Source: Oceanospirillum sediminis (GTDB lineage: Bacteria; Pseudomonadota; Gammaproteobacteria; Pseudomonadales; Halomonadaceae). From it: DNA of 38,301 nt. The notes below the pieces were generated by a model. It saw nothing but the letters and a program-made list of their open reading frames with translations. It ran no database searches and was not told the origin of the DNA. Where the stretch lies: assembly GCF_014164585.1 (NCBI RefSeq), contig NZ_JACJFM010000003.1:1-38301 (forward strand), written 5' to 3'. Both the position numbers and the translations under genes were made by a program. Below are positions 17,550-26,802 of this stretch, piece by piece. Positions within the stretch are counted from its first letter, which is position 1; each line of letters starts with the position of its first letter.

Positions 17550-17838
17550 TTCAGCTGTTTGCAGGTTGCATCTTTTGTTTTTCAGGGGTCAGACATCGTC
17601 TGGCTCTACCGCCTTTTATCTGTTTTATCCGTCGTATACACAGAAGATTTTCCTGAAGCAAGAGAGTATGCTATCAGGTTTTTATCTTCAGGATGTTCTG
17701 TCCTGATAAGACATTGATTTTATCCCTGTTGTGCTATGGGTACTGGCCTCTGTTTGTATACCAGAGGTATTAATGTACAAAGGCAGACAGATGATAGAAA
17801 CATCTGGTTCAGATAGTTAGCGAGTGTGAGTTCTGGCT

Positions 17839-18984
17839 ATGCAAACGGCTTATTTTGATTATGCTGCTACCACCCCGGTTGATCCTGTGGTAGCTGAAAA
17901 GATGATTCAGTATCTGATGCCGGATGGCTGTTTTGCCAATCCGGCTTCCAGAGCCCATATGCCGGGCTGGTTTGCAGAGCAGGCCGTTGAAGAAGCGCGT
18001 CTGAAAATTGCGAAAGCACTGAACTGTGATGCGCGAGAGCTGGTCTGGACTTCAGGGGCAACTGAATCGAATAATCTGGCACTTAAAGGTGTAGCAGAGA
18101 CCCGACGCCAGCGCGGACGACATATTATTACCTCGGCTATTGAGCATAAGGCTGTGCTTGATACCTGTGGCTGGCTGGAAACTCAGGGCTATGATGTAAC
18201 ATACCTTAAGCCGGATCAGAAAGGTGTCATTACAGCTGAGCAGGTGGCGGATGCCATTACGGATCAGACCATACTGGCGTCTTTTATGATGGTCAACAAT
18301 GAGCTGGGCAGTATTAATGATATTGCTGCGATTGGTGATGTACTGAAAGCCAGAGATATTGTGTTCCATGTGGATGCGGCTCAGGCTGGCGGTAAGTTGC
18401 CTATTGACCTGAAAGCGCTGCCTGTCGACCTGATGTCATTCAGTGGCCATAAAGTTTATGGTCCGAAAGGCATTGGTACTTTGTATGTGCGTCGCGATCC
18501 TGATCTGAAAGTCGCAGCACAGATTCATGGCGGTGGGCATGAAAGAGGGATGCGCTCAGGGACTTTGCCGACGCATCAGATTGTAGGCATGGCTGAAGCT
18601 TTTACCCTGGCAACGCAACGCATGGAGCAGGATAAACAGCATATCTCTGTCCTGAGAGAGCAGTTGTGGCTGGGAATTTCGTCATTACCGGATGTCACTA
18701 TAAACGGTGATGCTGATGGTTATCCGGGCATTATTAATCTGTGTTTTTCTGGCGTGGATGGTGAAGCGCTGTTAATGGCGATTAAAGATATTGCGGTATC
18801 GACCGGATCTGCCTGTAACTCTGCCAGTGTGGATCCTTCCTATGTGCTGAGCGGTATAGGTCTGCCCAGAGAGAAGGCTCTGAGTTCTTTACGCTTCAGT
18901 CTGGGGCGTTTTACCACTGAATCAGAAGTGGAACAGGCTATTGATATTGTGGTCAAAGCGGTGACGGCATTAAGAGGGCAGTAG
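17839..18984 (+). CDS. iscS: Cysteine desulfurase IscS, short form lacking the C-terminal tail
   Basis: A pyridoxal-phosphate enzyme that takes sulfur from cysteine for Fe-S clusters and tRNA thiolation. H104, D179, the PLP lysine K205 (SFSGHKVYGPKG) and the persulfide cysteine C326 (STGSACNSAS) are all present, along with HGGGHERGMRSGTLP. The protein ends at residue 381 straight after the final helix (VVKAVTALRGQ), where E. coli IscS (404 aa) continues with about 20 more residues that help bind IscU. iscU is missing from this locus, so the two losses go together. It is an IscS-subfamily enzyme by its long active-site loop. The ribosome binding site is weak. Confidence 0.93.
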   Translation: MQTAYFDYAATTPVDPVVAEKMIQYLMPDGCFANPASRAHMPGWFAEQAVEEARLKIAKALNCDARELVWTSGATESNNLALKGVAETRRQRGRHIITSAIEHKAVLDTCGWLETQGYDVTYLKPDQKGVITAEQVADAITDQTILASFMMVNNELGSINDIAAIGDVLKARDIVFHVDAAQAGGKLPIDLKALPVDLMSFSGHKVYGPKGIGTLYVRRDPDLKVAAQIHGGGHERGMRSGTLPTHQIVGMAEAFTLATQRMEQDKQHISVLREQLWLGISSLPDVTINGDADGYPGIINLCFSGVDGEALLMAIKDIAVSTGSACNSASVDPSYVLSGIGLPREKALSSLRFSLGRFTTESEVEQAIDIVVKAVTALRGQ

Positions 18985-19110
18985 CCTCTGATACGTCGTG
19001 GAAGCCTGACGGGCGATCGTTATGGCTTCTTATCCGTTTTGTGTAGTAACTGATCTGTTTTTTGATTGACCGGTGCAGAAATAAAGAAACTGGGCCGGAA
19101 GGAGTCTGCA

Positions 19111-19434
19111 ATGGCGGTAACTATTACAGAATCTGCAGCGACGCATATTAAGAAGTGTCTGCAGGATCGTGGTCAGGGTGAAGGCCTGAGAGTCAAGGTG
19201 AAACCCAGTGGCTGTTCAGGTTATTCTTACGTACTGGATTTTGCTGATGATATTGCCGAAGGTGATCATGTTTATCAGCAGCATGATGTTAAAGTCATCG
19301 TGGATCAGGATGCACTGCCAATTCTGGATGGCAGTGAAGTGGATTTTGTAACCCAGGGGCTGAATAGCTTTTTCCGCTTTAACAATCCGAATATTAAAGA
19401 TGAATGTGGTTGTGGTGAAAGCTTCAACGTATAA
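19111..19434 (+). CDS. iscA: A-type Fe-S carrier protein IscA
   Basis: A 107-aa A-type carrier that delivers Fe-S clusters or iron to target proteins. The three cluster-binding cysteines are visible: PSGCSGYSYVLDFAD and the C-terminal ECGCGESFNV. The frame opens at 19066, but the ATG at 19111 is right because AAGGAG lies 8 bases upstream and the family begins MA.TIT..A. It follows iscS by 126 bases with no room for iscU. Its terminal GESFNV favours IscA over ErpA, though function could overlap. The 200 bases to ndk hold no gene. Confidence 0.93.
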   Translation: MAVTITESAATHIKKCLQDRGQGEGLRVKVKPSGCSGYSYVLDFADDIAEGDHVYQQHDVKVIVDQDALPILDGSEVDFVTQGLNSFFRFNNPNIKDECGCGESFNV

Positions 19435-19634
19435 GTACTGATGATATTCAGGCCCTGAACCAGCCTGACGTTATTTGTTTTTGCAGCGCTGTTCAGTAAA
19501 AAAGACGTTTTTCTGAAAATTTTTCTCGCTGAACGGCTCTGACGCATACTAATTTGTCTTTAATCTGCGTATACTTCGCGGGTTTTTAATTTAATATCTA
19601 TTTTTCATTGATTTCAGACGTTGGAGTATTTCCG

Positions 19635-20063
19635 ATGGCGGTAGAGCGCACTCTTTCTATCATCAAACCTGATGCAGTAGCTAAAAATGTTGTTGGTCAG
19701 ATCATTGCTCGTTTCGAGAATGCAGGCCTGCAGGTTGTTGCAGCTAAAATGGTTCACCTGTCTCAGGAGCAGGCTGAAGGTTTCTACGCAGAGCACAAAG
19801 AGCGTCCTTTCTTTGGTGATCTGGTTGCTTTCATGACTTCTGGTCCTGTTATTGTTCAGGTTCTGGAAGGTGAAAACGCAATCGCTCAGAACCGCGATCT
19901 GATGGGTGCGACTAACCCACAGGAAGCGGCTGAAGGCACTATCCGTCGTGATTTCGCTGAGTCTATCGACGCGAACGCTGTTCACGGCTCAGATTCTGCT
20001 ACTTCTGCAGAGCGTGAAGTGGCTTACTTCTTCAACGCTGAAGAGATCTGCCCGCGCGGTTAA
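19635..20063 (+). CDS. ndk: Nucleoside diphosphate kinase
   Basis: Ndk balances nucleoside triphosphates by phosphate transfer through a histidine. 142 aa (E. coli 143) with [15 protein letters not shown] at the start, the catalytic H117 in [10 protein letters not shown] and the ERPFF region at 56-60. The frame opens at 19608, but the ATG at 19635 has GGAG upstream and gives the family N-terminus. Codon choice looks biased towards highly expressed codons. In relatives ndk follows the isc-hsc-fdx genes; here it follows iscA directly. Confidence 0.98.
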   Translation: MAVERTLSIIKPDAVAKNVVGQIIARFENAGLQVVAAKMVHLSQEQAEGFYAEHKERPFFGDLVAFMTSGPVIVQVLEGENAIAQNRDLMGATNPQEAAEGTIRRDFAESIDANAVHGSDSATSAEREVAYFFNAEEICPRG

Positions 20064-20108
20064 AACAGAACAGCCTCCGGGCTGATCTGCTGGTCCCTGA
20101 CCAGACTT

Positions 20109-20133
20109 AAGCAGCCACCTTGTGTGGCTGCTT
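20109..20133 (+). terminator. Probable terminator of ndk
   Basis: Stem AAGCAGCCAC (20109-20118) pairs with 20124-20133 around a 5-base loop, 45 bases after ndk. The downstream tract is T-poor (GTGCTTTGG), so termination may be partial. Confidence 0.6.
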
Positions 20134-20226
20134 GTGCTTTGGATTATGCTTAATCCCTATCTGACCAGGGGCTTTCCCCCTTCCTGCAATTTTTTTCAGG
20201 CTGCCACTCCGGTACCGGTGAACATT

Positions 20227-21354
20227 ATGAGCACTCAGACAAAAGCCAATTTACTCGGTTTAACTAAGTCGCAAATGGAAGCGTTCTTTGAATCTATCGG
20301 TGAGAAGCGTTTTCGTGCCACTCAGCTGATGAAATGGATTCATCATTATGGTGTGGATGACTTCGATGAGATGACGAACCTGAGTAAGGCGTTGCGTGCC
20401 AGGCTGAAAGAGATTGCAGAAGTGCGTGGACCTGAGGTGGTCTACAAGGACTTTTCTGATGATGGTACCCGTAAGTGGGTGTTGAAAGTGGATGGCGGGA
20501 GCTGTATCGAGACAGTACTGATTCCAATGGATGACAAGCGTCGTACATTGTGTGTGTCATCACAGGTCGGTTGTTCACTGGATTGCAGCTTCTGTTCAAC
20601 AGGTAAACAGGGGTTTCAGCGCAACCTGACGCCAGCTGAAATTATTGGCCAGGTATGGGTCGCTCAGCGTTCTTTTGGTCCTCGTACGGATTCCTCGAAC
20701 CGCCCGGTGACCAATGTGGTCATGATGGGTATGGGTGAGCCTCTGATGAACTTTGAGCCTGTGATGGATAGCATGGAATTGATGCTGGATGACTGGGGAT
20801 ATGGTTTATCCAAGCGTCGGGTGACACTGAGTACCTCTGGTGTGGTACCGGCGATTGAAAAAATGATAGGCCGTACGGATGTTGCTCTGGCCATTTCCCT
20901 GCATGCTCCGAACGATGAACTACGTAATGAACTGGTGCCGATTAACCGGAAATATCCGATTAAACAGCTACTGGATGTCTGTAATCGCTACCTGGATACT
21001 CTGGGGGATAATCGCTCCATCACAGTGGAATATACTCTGATTGCGGGCATCAATGACCAGCCAGAGCATGTGGCTCAGCTGGCTAAGCTGCTGAAGGGCT
21101 TTGACTGTAAGATTAACCTGATTCCGTTCAATCCTTTCCCGAATAATGATTATCGCAAGCCAAGCCGTAATGCCATTATGCGTTTCCAGAATGCTCTGAT
21201 AGATTCTGGATATGTGGTGACGGTACGCAGCACCCGAGGGGACGATATTGATGCCGCGTGTGGCCAGCTGGTTGGTCAGGTGATGGATAAAACCCGTCGC
21301 AGCGCAAAATATGCTGAAGCACAGGTTATTGATGCTGTACAGGTTGGACACTAA
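20227..21354 (+). CDS. rlmN: Dual-specificity rRNA/tRNA adenine-C2 methyltransferase RlmN
   Basis: A radical-SAM enzyme that methylates A2503 of 23S rRNA and A37 of some tRNAs. 375 aa from [11 protein letters not shown], with GGTGA just upstream; the open frame extends to 20122 but the extra 35 codons are not family-like. The 4Fe-4S cysteines are C116, C120 and C123 ([10 protein letters not shown]), and C345 in [11 protein letters not shown] is the methyl-carrying or resolving cysteine. [12 protein letters not shown] and [23 protein letters not shown] are also characteristic. A strong 9-base-stem palindrome lies 27 bases after the stop. Confidence 0.97.
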   Translation: MSTQTKANLLGLTKSQMEAFFESIGEKRFRATQLMKWIHHYGVDDFDEMTNLSKALRARLKEIAEVRGPEVVYKDFSDDGTRKWVLKVDGGSCIETVLIPMDDKRRTLCVSSQVGCSLDCSFCSTGKQGFQRNLTPAEIIGQVWVAQRSFGPRTDSSNRPVTNVVMMGMGEPLMNFEPVMDSMELMLDDWGYGLSKRRVTLSTSGVVPAIEKMIGRTDVALAISLHAPNDELRNELVPINRKYPIKQLLDVCNRYLDTLGDNRSITVEYTLIAGINDQPEHVAQLAKLLKGFDCKINLIPFNPFPNNDYRKPSRNAIMRFQNALIDSGYVVTVRSTRGDDIDAACGQLVGQVMDKTRRSAKYAEAQVIDAVQVGH

Positions 21355-21381
21355 TCCGGTTATACTGACCTGAATGTTTTA

Positions 21382-21402
21382 CCGGAAGCAGGATGCTTCC
21401 GG
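21382..21402 (+). terminator. Hairpin between rlmN and pilW
   Basis: Stem CCGGAAGCA (21382-21390) pairs with 21394-21402 around a 3-base loop and is followed by CTTCACTTATT. The T-tract is weak, so it may attenuate rather than fully stop transcription into pilW. Confidence 0.5.
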
Positions 21403-21429
21403 CTTCACTTATTCTATCTGGGGGCAGGG

Positions 21430-22197
21430 ATGATGCTGCAGATAAGGCCTTTGCGGATTGCCACTGTATTTTCCGGTATTGTGTATCGGGTTGTTATTTG
21501 TTTATTGCTGATTACCTGGATGATTACGCTTGTGGCCTGCGCTCCGGTAGCGGGTCCCTTGTATAGTGATTCACAGAAAGTATCTGATTCTTATGCTGAA
21601 ATGGGATTTGCATACCTGCTACAAGGAAACAGGGAACGAGCAAAGAGATCCCTGGTCAAAGCTCTGTCTATCGATCCGCGCTCGCAAACAGCCCTGCATG
21701 GTATGGCGCTGGTCTATCGTTCTGAAGGAGAAGATACGCTGGCAGAGCAGTATTTTTTGCAGGCTCTGGATAGAGATCGCCATTTTTCTGCTGCACGTAA
21801 CAATTTTGCTGCATTTTTATACGAAAAAGGTCGTTACAATGAAGCCTGTAAACAGCTAAAACTGACAGTATCTGATACTCTGTACAGAAAGCGATGGCAG
21901 GCATTTGAAAATCTGGGGTTGTGTCTTTTAAAAATTGATCAGCCTCATCAGGCGGAAGATGCTTTCTTAAAGGCGCTTCGACTGAATGCCCGGTCACCGA
22001 TTGCGCTGCTTGAAATGGCTGATCGGAGGCATAGTCAGAAACAGCCTCTTGCAGCCTGGCTCTTTCTGCAGGAATATATGTCAGTTGCAAAAATGACAAG
22101 CCGGAGTTTAAGGTTAGGGATTGAGCTGGCTGATGTGTTAAACATGTATGATGAGCGCCGCCATTTGAGAGAAGAGCTGGCCCGTTTGAAACAATAA
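21430..22197 (+). CDS. pilW: Type IV pilus biogenesis/stability lipoprotein PilW (PilF), TPR protein
   Basis: An outer-membrane lipoprotein that in relatives helps assemble or stabilise the PilQ secretin. 255 aa. A long hydrophobic N-terminus (about 18-36) ends in the lipobox LVAC with C37. Several TPR units follow (AEMGFAYLLQGNRERAKRSLVKAL; ALHGMALVYRSEGEDTLAEQYFLQAL; FENLGLCLLKIDQPHQAEDAFLKAL). The place between rlmN and rodZ is the standard one. A purine-rich GGGGCAGGG precedes the two adjacent ATG codons; the first is used here. Confidence 0.93.
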   Translation: MMLQIRPLRIATVFSGIVYRVVICLLLITWMITLVACAPVAGPLYSDSQKVSDSYAEMGFAYLLQGNRERAKRSLVKALSIDPRSQTALHGMALVYRSEGEDTLAEQYFLQALDRDRHFSAARNNFAAFLYEKGRYNEACKQLKLTVSDTLYRKRWQAFENLGLCLLKIDQPHQAEDAFLKALRLNARSPIALLEMADRRHSQKQPLAAWLFLQEYMSVAKMTSRSLRLGIELADVLNMYDERRHLREELARLKQ

Positions 22198-22224
22198 AAG
22201 AGAAATCCAAGGACTTATCCGATC

Positions 22225-23430
22225 ATGACCGAAAATATTGCCCCAAAGGAAGAATTACAGCAAAACGATTCATCCCCGGTGATGCCTGGGGATCTCCTTA
22301 AGGAAGGCCGTGAGCGAGCAGGTATGTCCACTGAGGATGTGGCTTCAAAGCTGAACCTGAAACACTCTTTTGTTGTGCAGATCGAAGAAAATAATTTTGA
22401 TCATCTGCCCGGCCCTACCTTTATCCGGGGATATCTCAGAGCCTATTCAAAACTGATTGATCTGGATGCCGATCCGGTCATTGCAGCATTTAATACTCTG
22501 GCAACGGATACGCCAGTGGATACTAAAGGTGGCCGTGGCTATAAGCCTGTGGATACTATCAGACCACAGCGTAATCTGTCTGATCCGTTAATTAAATACA
22601 CGACCCTGATTATTCTGGCTGCTATTATCGGATTCTCTGTTATCTGGTGGCAAAGCCGTAATGGCGGTGAACTCAGCCTGATGAATTTTGGTCAGAGTGA
22701 CACTGTGGCGGTAGATACATCTGATGGAGAAACTGTACTGGCCCCGATGAATATCCCTGAATCAGCCGAAGAGGCTGATGGGGTCGATGGGACAGGTGAT
22801 CCGGTTGAAGCGACTGATCAGCAGAGTATTGTAACAGGTACGGAAGCCTCCTCTGACGATAGCGATGCTCAGAATGATGCAGAAGACACTACTGTGGTGG
22901 TAACTGAGCAAAATAGTGAACAGGCAGAGGAAACCGATGAGGCTGAAGCAGAGAGTGAATCTGAAACAGCGGAACCTGTAGAAGAATCACCGGCAGCGGA
23001 ACCTGTTGTGCAGGAAAGTACAGAGACTCAGGCTGAAGAAGCCGTTGTTGAGGACACTCCGGATGAATCAGCTCCGGTAGTTGCTGCCCGGACCCAGGAT
23101 TCAGATAACATTAACGCTGAACCTTCCACTTCAGAGGCTACTGCTGTTCTTGCGGAGCCGGCACAACCCCTGGCTGATGGTCTGGCTCGTCTGGTGATCA
23201 GTTTTACTGAAGAGTGCTGGGTAAGAGTAACCGATGCCCGTGGTATTAAAGTGATTAATAACCTGAAGAAACCGGGTGAAACATCTGATGTAACCGGTGT
23301 GCCTCCATTTAAAATGATGATTGGTAACGCGACAGGGGCATCCGTGTTGTACAATGGCCAGCCGATTGATCTTGCTCAGCATACTAACCGGAACAACATT
23401 GCGCGCTTTAATCTGGGGGAGCAGGAATAA
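22225..23430 (+). CDS. rodZ: Cell-shape protein RodZ (HTH plus DUF4115)
   Basis: RodZ is a bitopic inner-membrane protein linking MreB filaments to the elongation machinery. 401 aa. The cytoplasmic HTH domain spans about residues 22-90 (LLKEGRERAGMSTEDVASKL; LPGPTFIRGYLRAYSKLI), one membrane span lies at about 123-142, then a very acidic, Glu/Asp/Thr/Ser-rich periplasmic linker (about 150-315), and a C-terminal DUF4115 beta domain (LVISFTEECWVRVTDARG to the end). The linker is longer and more acidic than in E. coli but of a common kind. It lies 27 bases after pilW and 39 before ispG. Confidence 0.95.
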   Translation: MTENIAPKEELQQNDSSPVMPGDLLKEGRERAGMSTEDVASKLNLKHSFVVQIEENNFDHLPGPTFIRGYLRAYSKLIDLDADPVIAAFNTLATDTPVDTKGGRGYKPVDTIRPQRNLSDPLIKYTTLIILAAIIGFSVIWWQSRNGGELSLMNFGQSDTVAVDTSDGETVLAPMNIPESAEEADGVDGTGDPVEATDQQSIVTGTEASSDDSDAQNDAEDTTVVVTEQNSEQAEETDEAEAESESETAEPVEESPAAEPVVQESTETQAEEAVVEDTPDESAPVVAARTQDSDNINAEPSTSEATAVLAEPAQPLADGLARLVISFTEECWVRVTDARGIKVINNLKKPGETSDVTGVPPFKMMIGNATGASVLYNGQPIDLAQHTNRNNIARFNLGEQE

Positions 23431-23469
23431 AGCGCCCGGATTTTTAAAATTTTAACTGAGAATTGTCCT

Positions 23470-24582
23470 GTGCACTTCGAATCACCGATTAAACGTCGTA
23501 AGTCCCGTCAGATTATGGTTGGGGATGTCGCTGTAGGAGGCGACGCCCCCATCTCCGTTCAGAGCATGACTAATACTAACACCTGTGATGTTGAGGCAAC
23601 CGTTGCTCAGATTCAGGCCATTCAGGAGGCAGGGGCAGATATTGTTCGTGTTTCTGTGCCGACGATGGATGCAGCAGAAGCGTTTGGTCAGATTCGTCAG
23701 CAGGTGTCAGTCCCTCTGGTGGCGGATATTCATTTTGACTATCGCATTGCTCTCCGGGTAGCTGAGCTGGGGGTGGACTGTCTGCGTATCAATCCGGGTA
23801 ATATTGGTAATGATGACCGGGTTCGCAGTGTCGTAGATGCGGCCAGGGATAAAAACATCCCGATACGTATTGGCGTCAATGCAGGTTCTCTTGAAAAAGA
23901 GCTGCAGAAAAAATACGGTGAGCCAACGCCCGATGCTCTGGTTGAATCAGCCATGCGCCATATCGATATTCTGGATCGACTGGACTTTCAGAACTTTAAA
24001 CTCAGCCTTAAAGCATCAGATGTCTTTATGACTGTGGCTGCATATCGTAAAATTGCAGATCAGATTGAACAGCCTTTGCATCTGGGTATCACAGAAGCCG
24101 GGGGCTTGCGCTCCGGTACGGTTAAATCCTCTGTAGGACTGGGATTGTTACTGATGGATGGTATTGGCGATACCATACGGGTATCGCTGGCTGCAGATCC
24201 GGTTCAGGAAATTAAAGTTGGCTTTGATATTCTTAAAAGCCTTAAGTTGCGCAGTAATGGCATCAATTTTATTGCCTGCCCCAGTTGTTCTCGTCAGAAC
24301 TTTGATGTGATTGGAGTGATGAATGAACTGGAAACCCGTCTGGAAGACATACGAACACCTATGGATGTTGCCGTTATTGGCTGTGTTGTGAATGGTCCAG
24401 GCGAAGCAAAAGAGGCTGCATTAGGGCTGGCCGGAGGTTCTCCCAGTCTGGTTTATATTGATGGCAAACCGGCACAGAAGCTGTCTAATGAAGACCTGGC
24501 TGCGAATCTGGAGCAGATGATTCGTAAGAAAGCTCAGGAAAAAGAAGCCGCAGATGCTCAGCTGATTGCAAAAAGTCAGTAG
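23470..24582 (+). CDS. ispG: 4-hydroxy-3-methylbut-2-en-1-yl diphosphate synthase
   Basis: IspG (GcpE) is the penultimate enzyme of the MEP isoprenoid pathway, reducing cyclic MEcPP to HMBPP at a 4Fe-4S cluster. 370 aa (E. coli 372), start GTG. The cluster ligands C270, C273, C305 and E312 occur at the E. coli positions ([21 protein letters not shown]). [24 protein letters not shown] and [10 protein letters not shown] are clear. The GTG start is set by homology; the ribosome binding site is poor. It ends in a terminator at 24609. Confidence 0.98.
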   Translation: MHFESPIKRRKSRQIMVGDVAVGGDAPISVQSMTNTNTCDVEATVAQIQAIQEAGADIVRVSVPTMDAAEAFGQIRQQVSVPLVADIHFDYRIALRVAELGVDCLRINPGNIGNDDRVRSVVDAARDKNIPIRIGVNAGSLEKELQKKYGEPTPDALVESAMRHIDILDRLDFQNFKLSLKASDVFMTVAAYRKIADQIEQPLHLGITEAGGLRSGTVKSSVGLGLLLMDGIGDTIRVSLAADPVQEIKVGFDILKSLKLRSNGINFIACPSCSRQNFDVIGVMNELETRLEDIRTPMDVAVIGCVVNGPGEAKEAALGLAGGSPSLVYIDGKPAQKLSNEDLAANLEQMIRKKAQEKEAADAQLIAKSQ

Positions 24583-24608
24583 TGATCACAGGTGAACTTA
24601 TCTTCTGA

Positions 24609-24637
24609 ACGAGCAGTGTCTACACTGCTCGTTTTTT
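24609..24637 (+). terminator. Terminator after ispG
   Basis: Stem ACGAGCAGTG (24609-24618) pairs with 24623-24632 around a 4-base loop, with TTTTTT following. It separates the rodZ-ispG unit from hisS. Confidence 0.92.
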
Positions 24638-24703
24638 ATCGTTTGGCAGAAAAATGCTGACGATAGCGAAATGATTAATAATGCATTTTACAGGAATACA
24701 ATT

Positions 24704-25981
24704 TTGGCTAAGAAAATCCAGGCCATTCGCGGCATGAATGATATCCTGCCGGAACAAAGTGCCATCTGGCAGTATCTGGAAGGTACCGTGGCAAATCTGC
24801 TGAAGCGTTACTGCTATCAGGAAATACGTACTCCTATCGTAGAGCAAACCGCTTTGTTTAAGCGCTCGATTGGTGAAGTCACAGATATTGTTGAAAAAGA
24901 GATGTACACCTTTGAGGATCGTAATGGCGATAGCCTGACATTACGTCCTGAAGGCACTGCCAGCTGTGTACGTGCCTGTGAAGAGCATGGCCTGTTGTAT
25001 AACCAGATTCAGCGTTTGTGGTACACAGGTCCTATGTTCCGCCACGAGCGCCCTCAGAAAGGCCGTTATCGCCAGTTCCATCAGATTGGTGTCGAAACCT
25101 TTGGTATGACGGGACCGGATATTGATGCCGAGCTGATTATCCTGAGTGCCCGCTTGTGGAAAGAGCTGGGCATTTACGATGCGGTGACTCTGGAGCTGAA
25201 CTCTCTGGGTTCATCTCAGGCGCGGGCAGAATATAAAGAGGCACTGGTTGCTTTCCTGGCTGAGCGTAAGGATCAGCTGGATGAAGATAGTCAGCGTCGT
25301 CTGGACTCTAACCCGATGCGAATTCTGGATAGTAAAGACCCGAATACTCAAGCTCTGTTGGATGGGGCTCCTGTGTTTGATGATTACATTGATCAGGAAT
25401 CGAAAGAACATTTTGAGCAGCTGTGCGCCATGCTGGATGCGGCAGGAATCAGTTATACACTGAACCCAAGACTGGTTCGGGGGCTGGATTACTATTGCAA
25501 AACGGTATTTGAATGGACGACTACGGAACTGGGTGCTCAGGGAACTGTCTGTGCTGGTGGGCGTTATGATGGCCTGGTTGAACAGCTTGGCGGGCGCACG
25601 ACACCTGCAGTCGGTTTTGCTATGGGCGTTGAGCGTCTGATTCTGATGCTGGAAACCCTGAATGTTATTCCTGAGTCGGTTACCAATAAGCCGCAGATCT
25701 TTATTGCTGCTGTTGGCGAAGGTGTTGCCAGTCATGGATTGCTGCTGGGCGAAGTGTTACGTGAGCAGACAGATCTGCGAGTGCAGATGCACTGTGGTGG
25801 TGGCAGCTTCAAGAACCAGATCAAGAAAGCCGACAAATCAGGCGCTGATATCGCACTGATTATGGGTGAAAATGAAGCGGCAAACAGTGAAGTCGCAGTA
25901 AAATTCCTGCGTGAAGCCCGAGAGCAGGAAACGGTATCTCAGTCCGATATCGTGGCATACCTGGAAAAGGTACTGAATTAA
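24704..25981 (+). CDS. hisS: Histidyl-tRNA synthetase
   Basis: A class II aminoacyl-tRNA synthetase charging tRNA-His. The open frame begins at an ATG at 24671, but the family N-terminus ([12 protein letters not shown]) starts at TTG 24704, which has CAGGA 8 bases upstream; this gives 425 aa (E. coli 424). Motif 2 is [21 protein letters not shown], the histidine-specific motif is LVRGLDYY, and motif 3 is [11 protein letters not shown]. The C-terminal anticodon-binding domain ([27 protein letters not shown]) is complete. A TTG start may keep translation modest. Confidence 0.97.
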   Translation: MAKKIQAIRGMNDILPEQSAIWQYLEGTVANLLKRYCYQEIRTPIVEQTALFKRSIGEVTDIVEKEMYTFEDRNGDSLTLRPEGTASCVRACEEHGLLYNQIQRLWYTGPMFRHERPQKGRYRQFHQIGVETFGMTGPDIDAELIILSARLWKELGIYDAVTLELNSLGSSQARAEYKEALVAFLAERKDQLDEDSQRRLDSNPMRILDSKDPNTQALLDGAPVFDDYIDQESKEHFEQLCAMLDAAGISYTLNPRLVRGLDYYCKTVFEWTTTELGAQGTVCAGGRYDGLVEQLGGRTTPAVGFAMGVERLILMLETLNVIPESVTNKPQIFIAAVGEGVASHGLLLGEVLREQTDLRVQMHCGGGSFKNQIKKADKSGADIALIMGENEAANSEVAVKFLREAREQETVSQSDIVAYLEKVLN

Positions 25982-26154
25982 TTCAGATTGACTGAATCAA
26001 TCAGTGGCAGACACTGATGTAACTCAGCTTGCAGGGGCTGTGTATTTTGTCCGGGAACATCCGGTCGGTGCCGTAACAGGGCAGCCCTCTGTTGAATAAT
26101 TATAACAGCCCGTTAAGGAATCGGCTGTTGCGATAACAGACAGGAGATAATTCT

Positions 26155-26802
26155 GTGTCCGATTTACGTACCGAAGAAGAACAGGTTGAACTGATCAAAA
26201 AATGGTGGGCAGATAATGGTAAGTCGACAATTGCCATTATTGTTCTGACCCTGGCCGGAATTCTGGGCTGGCAATGGTGGCAGCAACAGGAGCAGGCAAA
26301 GGCAGAAGCAGCATCTTCTTCTTATGAGCAGTTAATTGAGCTGATGAATCAGCCAGAACTGAATGATGAACAGCGTGCTACTGCAACACACCTGGCTTCT
26401 GAACTGAAGAAAAACTACGAAGGCTCTCTGTATGCAGAGTATGCGGGCCTGTTTGAGGCTAAGTTGCTATTCCAGAAAGGTGAACTGGACCAGGCTCTGT
26501 CTGTCCTTAAATCGGTTCAGACCACCGCGACTCACCCGTCAGTGAAAGAAGCGGCCGGTCTGCGTCAGGCTCAGCTGCTGTGGCAACAGGATAAAACAGC
26601 AGAAGCGCTATCTTTTGCTAAGACGATTAAGGCTCAGGCTTTTTCCGGTGAGCTGGAAGAGCTGAAAGGTGATCTGCTGGTTGAGTCCGGTGACAAGGAT
26701 GCAGCAAAAGAGGCTTACCTCAAAGCCAGAACAATTTTCAGCAATAAAGGAGTCAGCCGTCCGGTTCTGGAAATGAAACTGGCTGATTTGGGTGGTGCCT
26801 GA
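26155..26802 (+). CDS. yfgM: YfgM-family SecYEG-associated TPR protein
   Basis: 215 aa, start GTG with AGGAG upstream. A short cytoplasmic N-terminus (MSDLRTEEEQVELIKKWWADNG) precedes one membrane span (about 24-40), then a periplasmic TPR-like domain with helical repeats. YfgM associates with SecYEG and the chaperone PpiD in E. coli and helps handle translocated proteins. It overlaps bamB by one base, the standard arrangement. An N-in, C-out topology is expected. Confidence 0.93.
   Translation: MSDLRTEEEQVELIKKWWADNGKSTIAIIVLTLAGILGWQWWQQQEQAKAEAASSSYEQLIELMNQPELNDEQRATATHLASELKKNYEGSLYAEYAGLFEAKLLFQKGELDQALSVLKSVQTTATHPSVKEAAGLRQAQLLWQQDKTAEALSFAKTIKAQAFSGELEELKGDLLVESGDKDAAKEAYLKARTIFSNKGVSRPVLEMKLADLGGA

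Noticed and set aside
23100-23200. Possible repeat expansion in the acidic RodZ linker
   Set aside because: The linker is Glu/Ala/Thr-rich low complexity without a fixed repeat unit and is of a common kind in RodZ proteins.
25211-25735. 174-aa minus-strand frame inside hisS
   Set aside because: Antisense shadow of a conserved synthetase; composition and lack of start signals do not support a gene.
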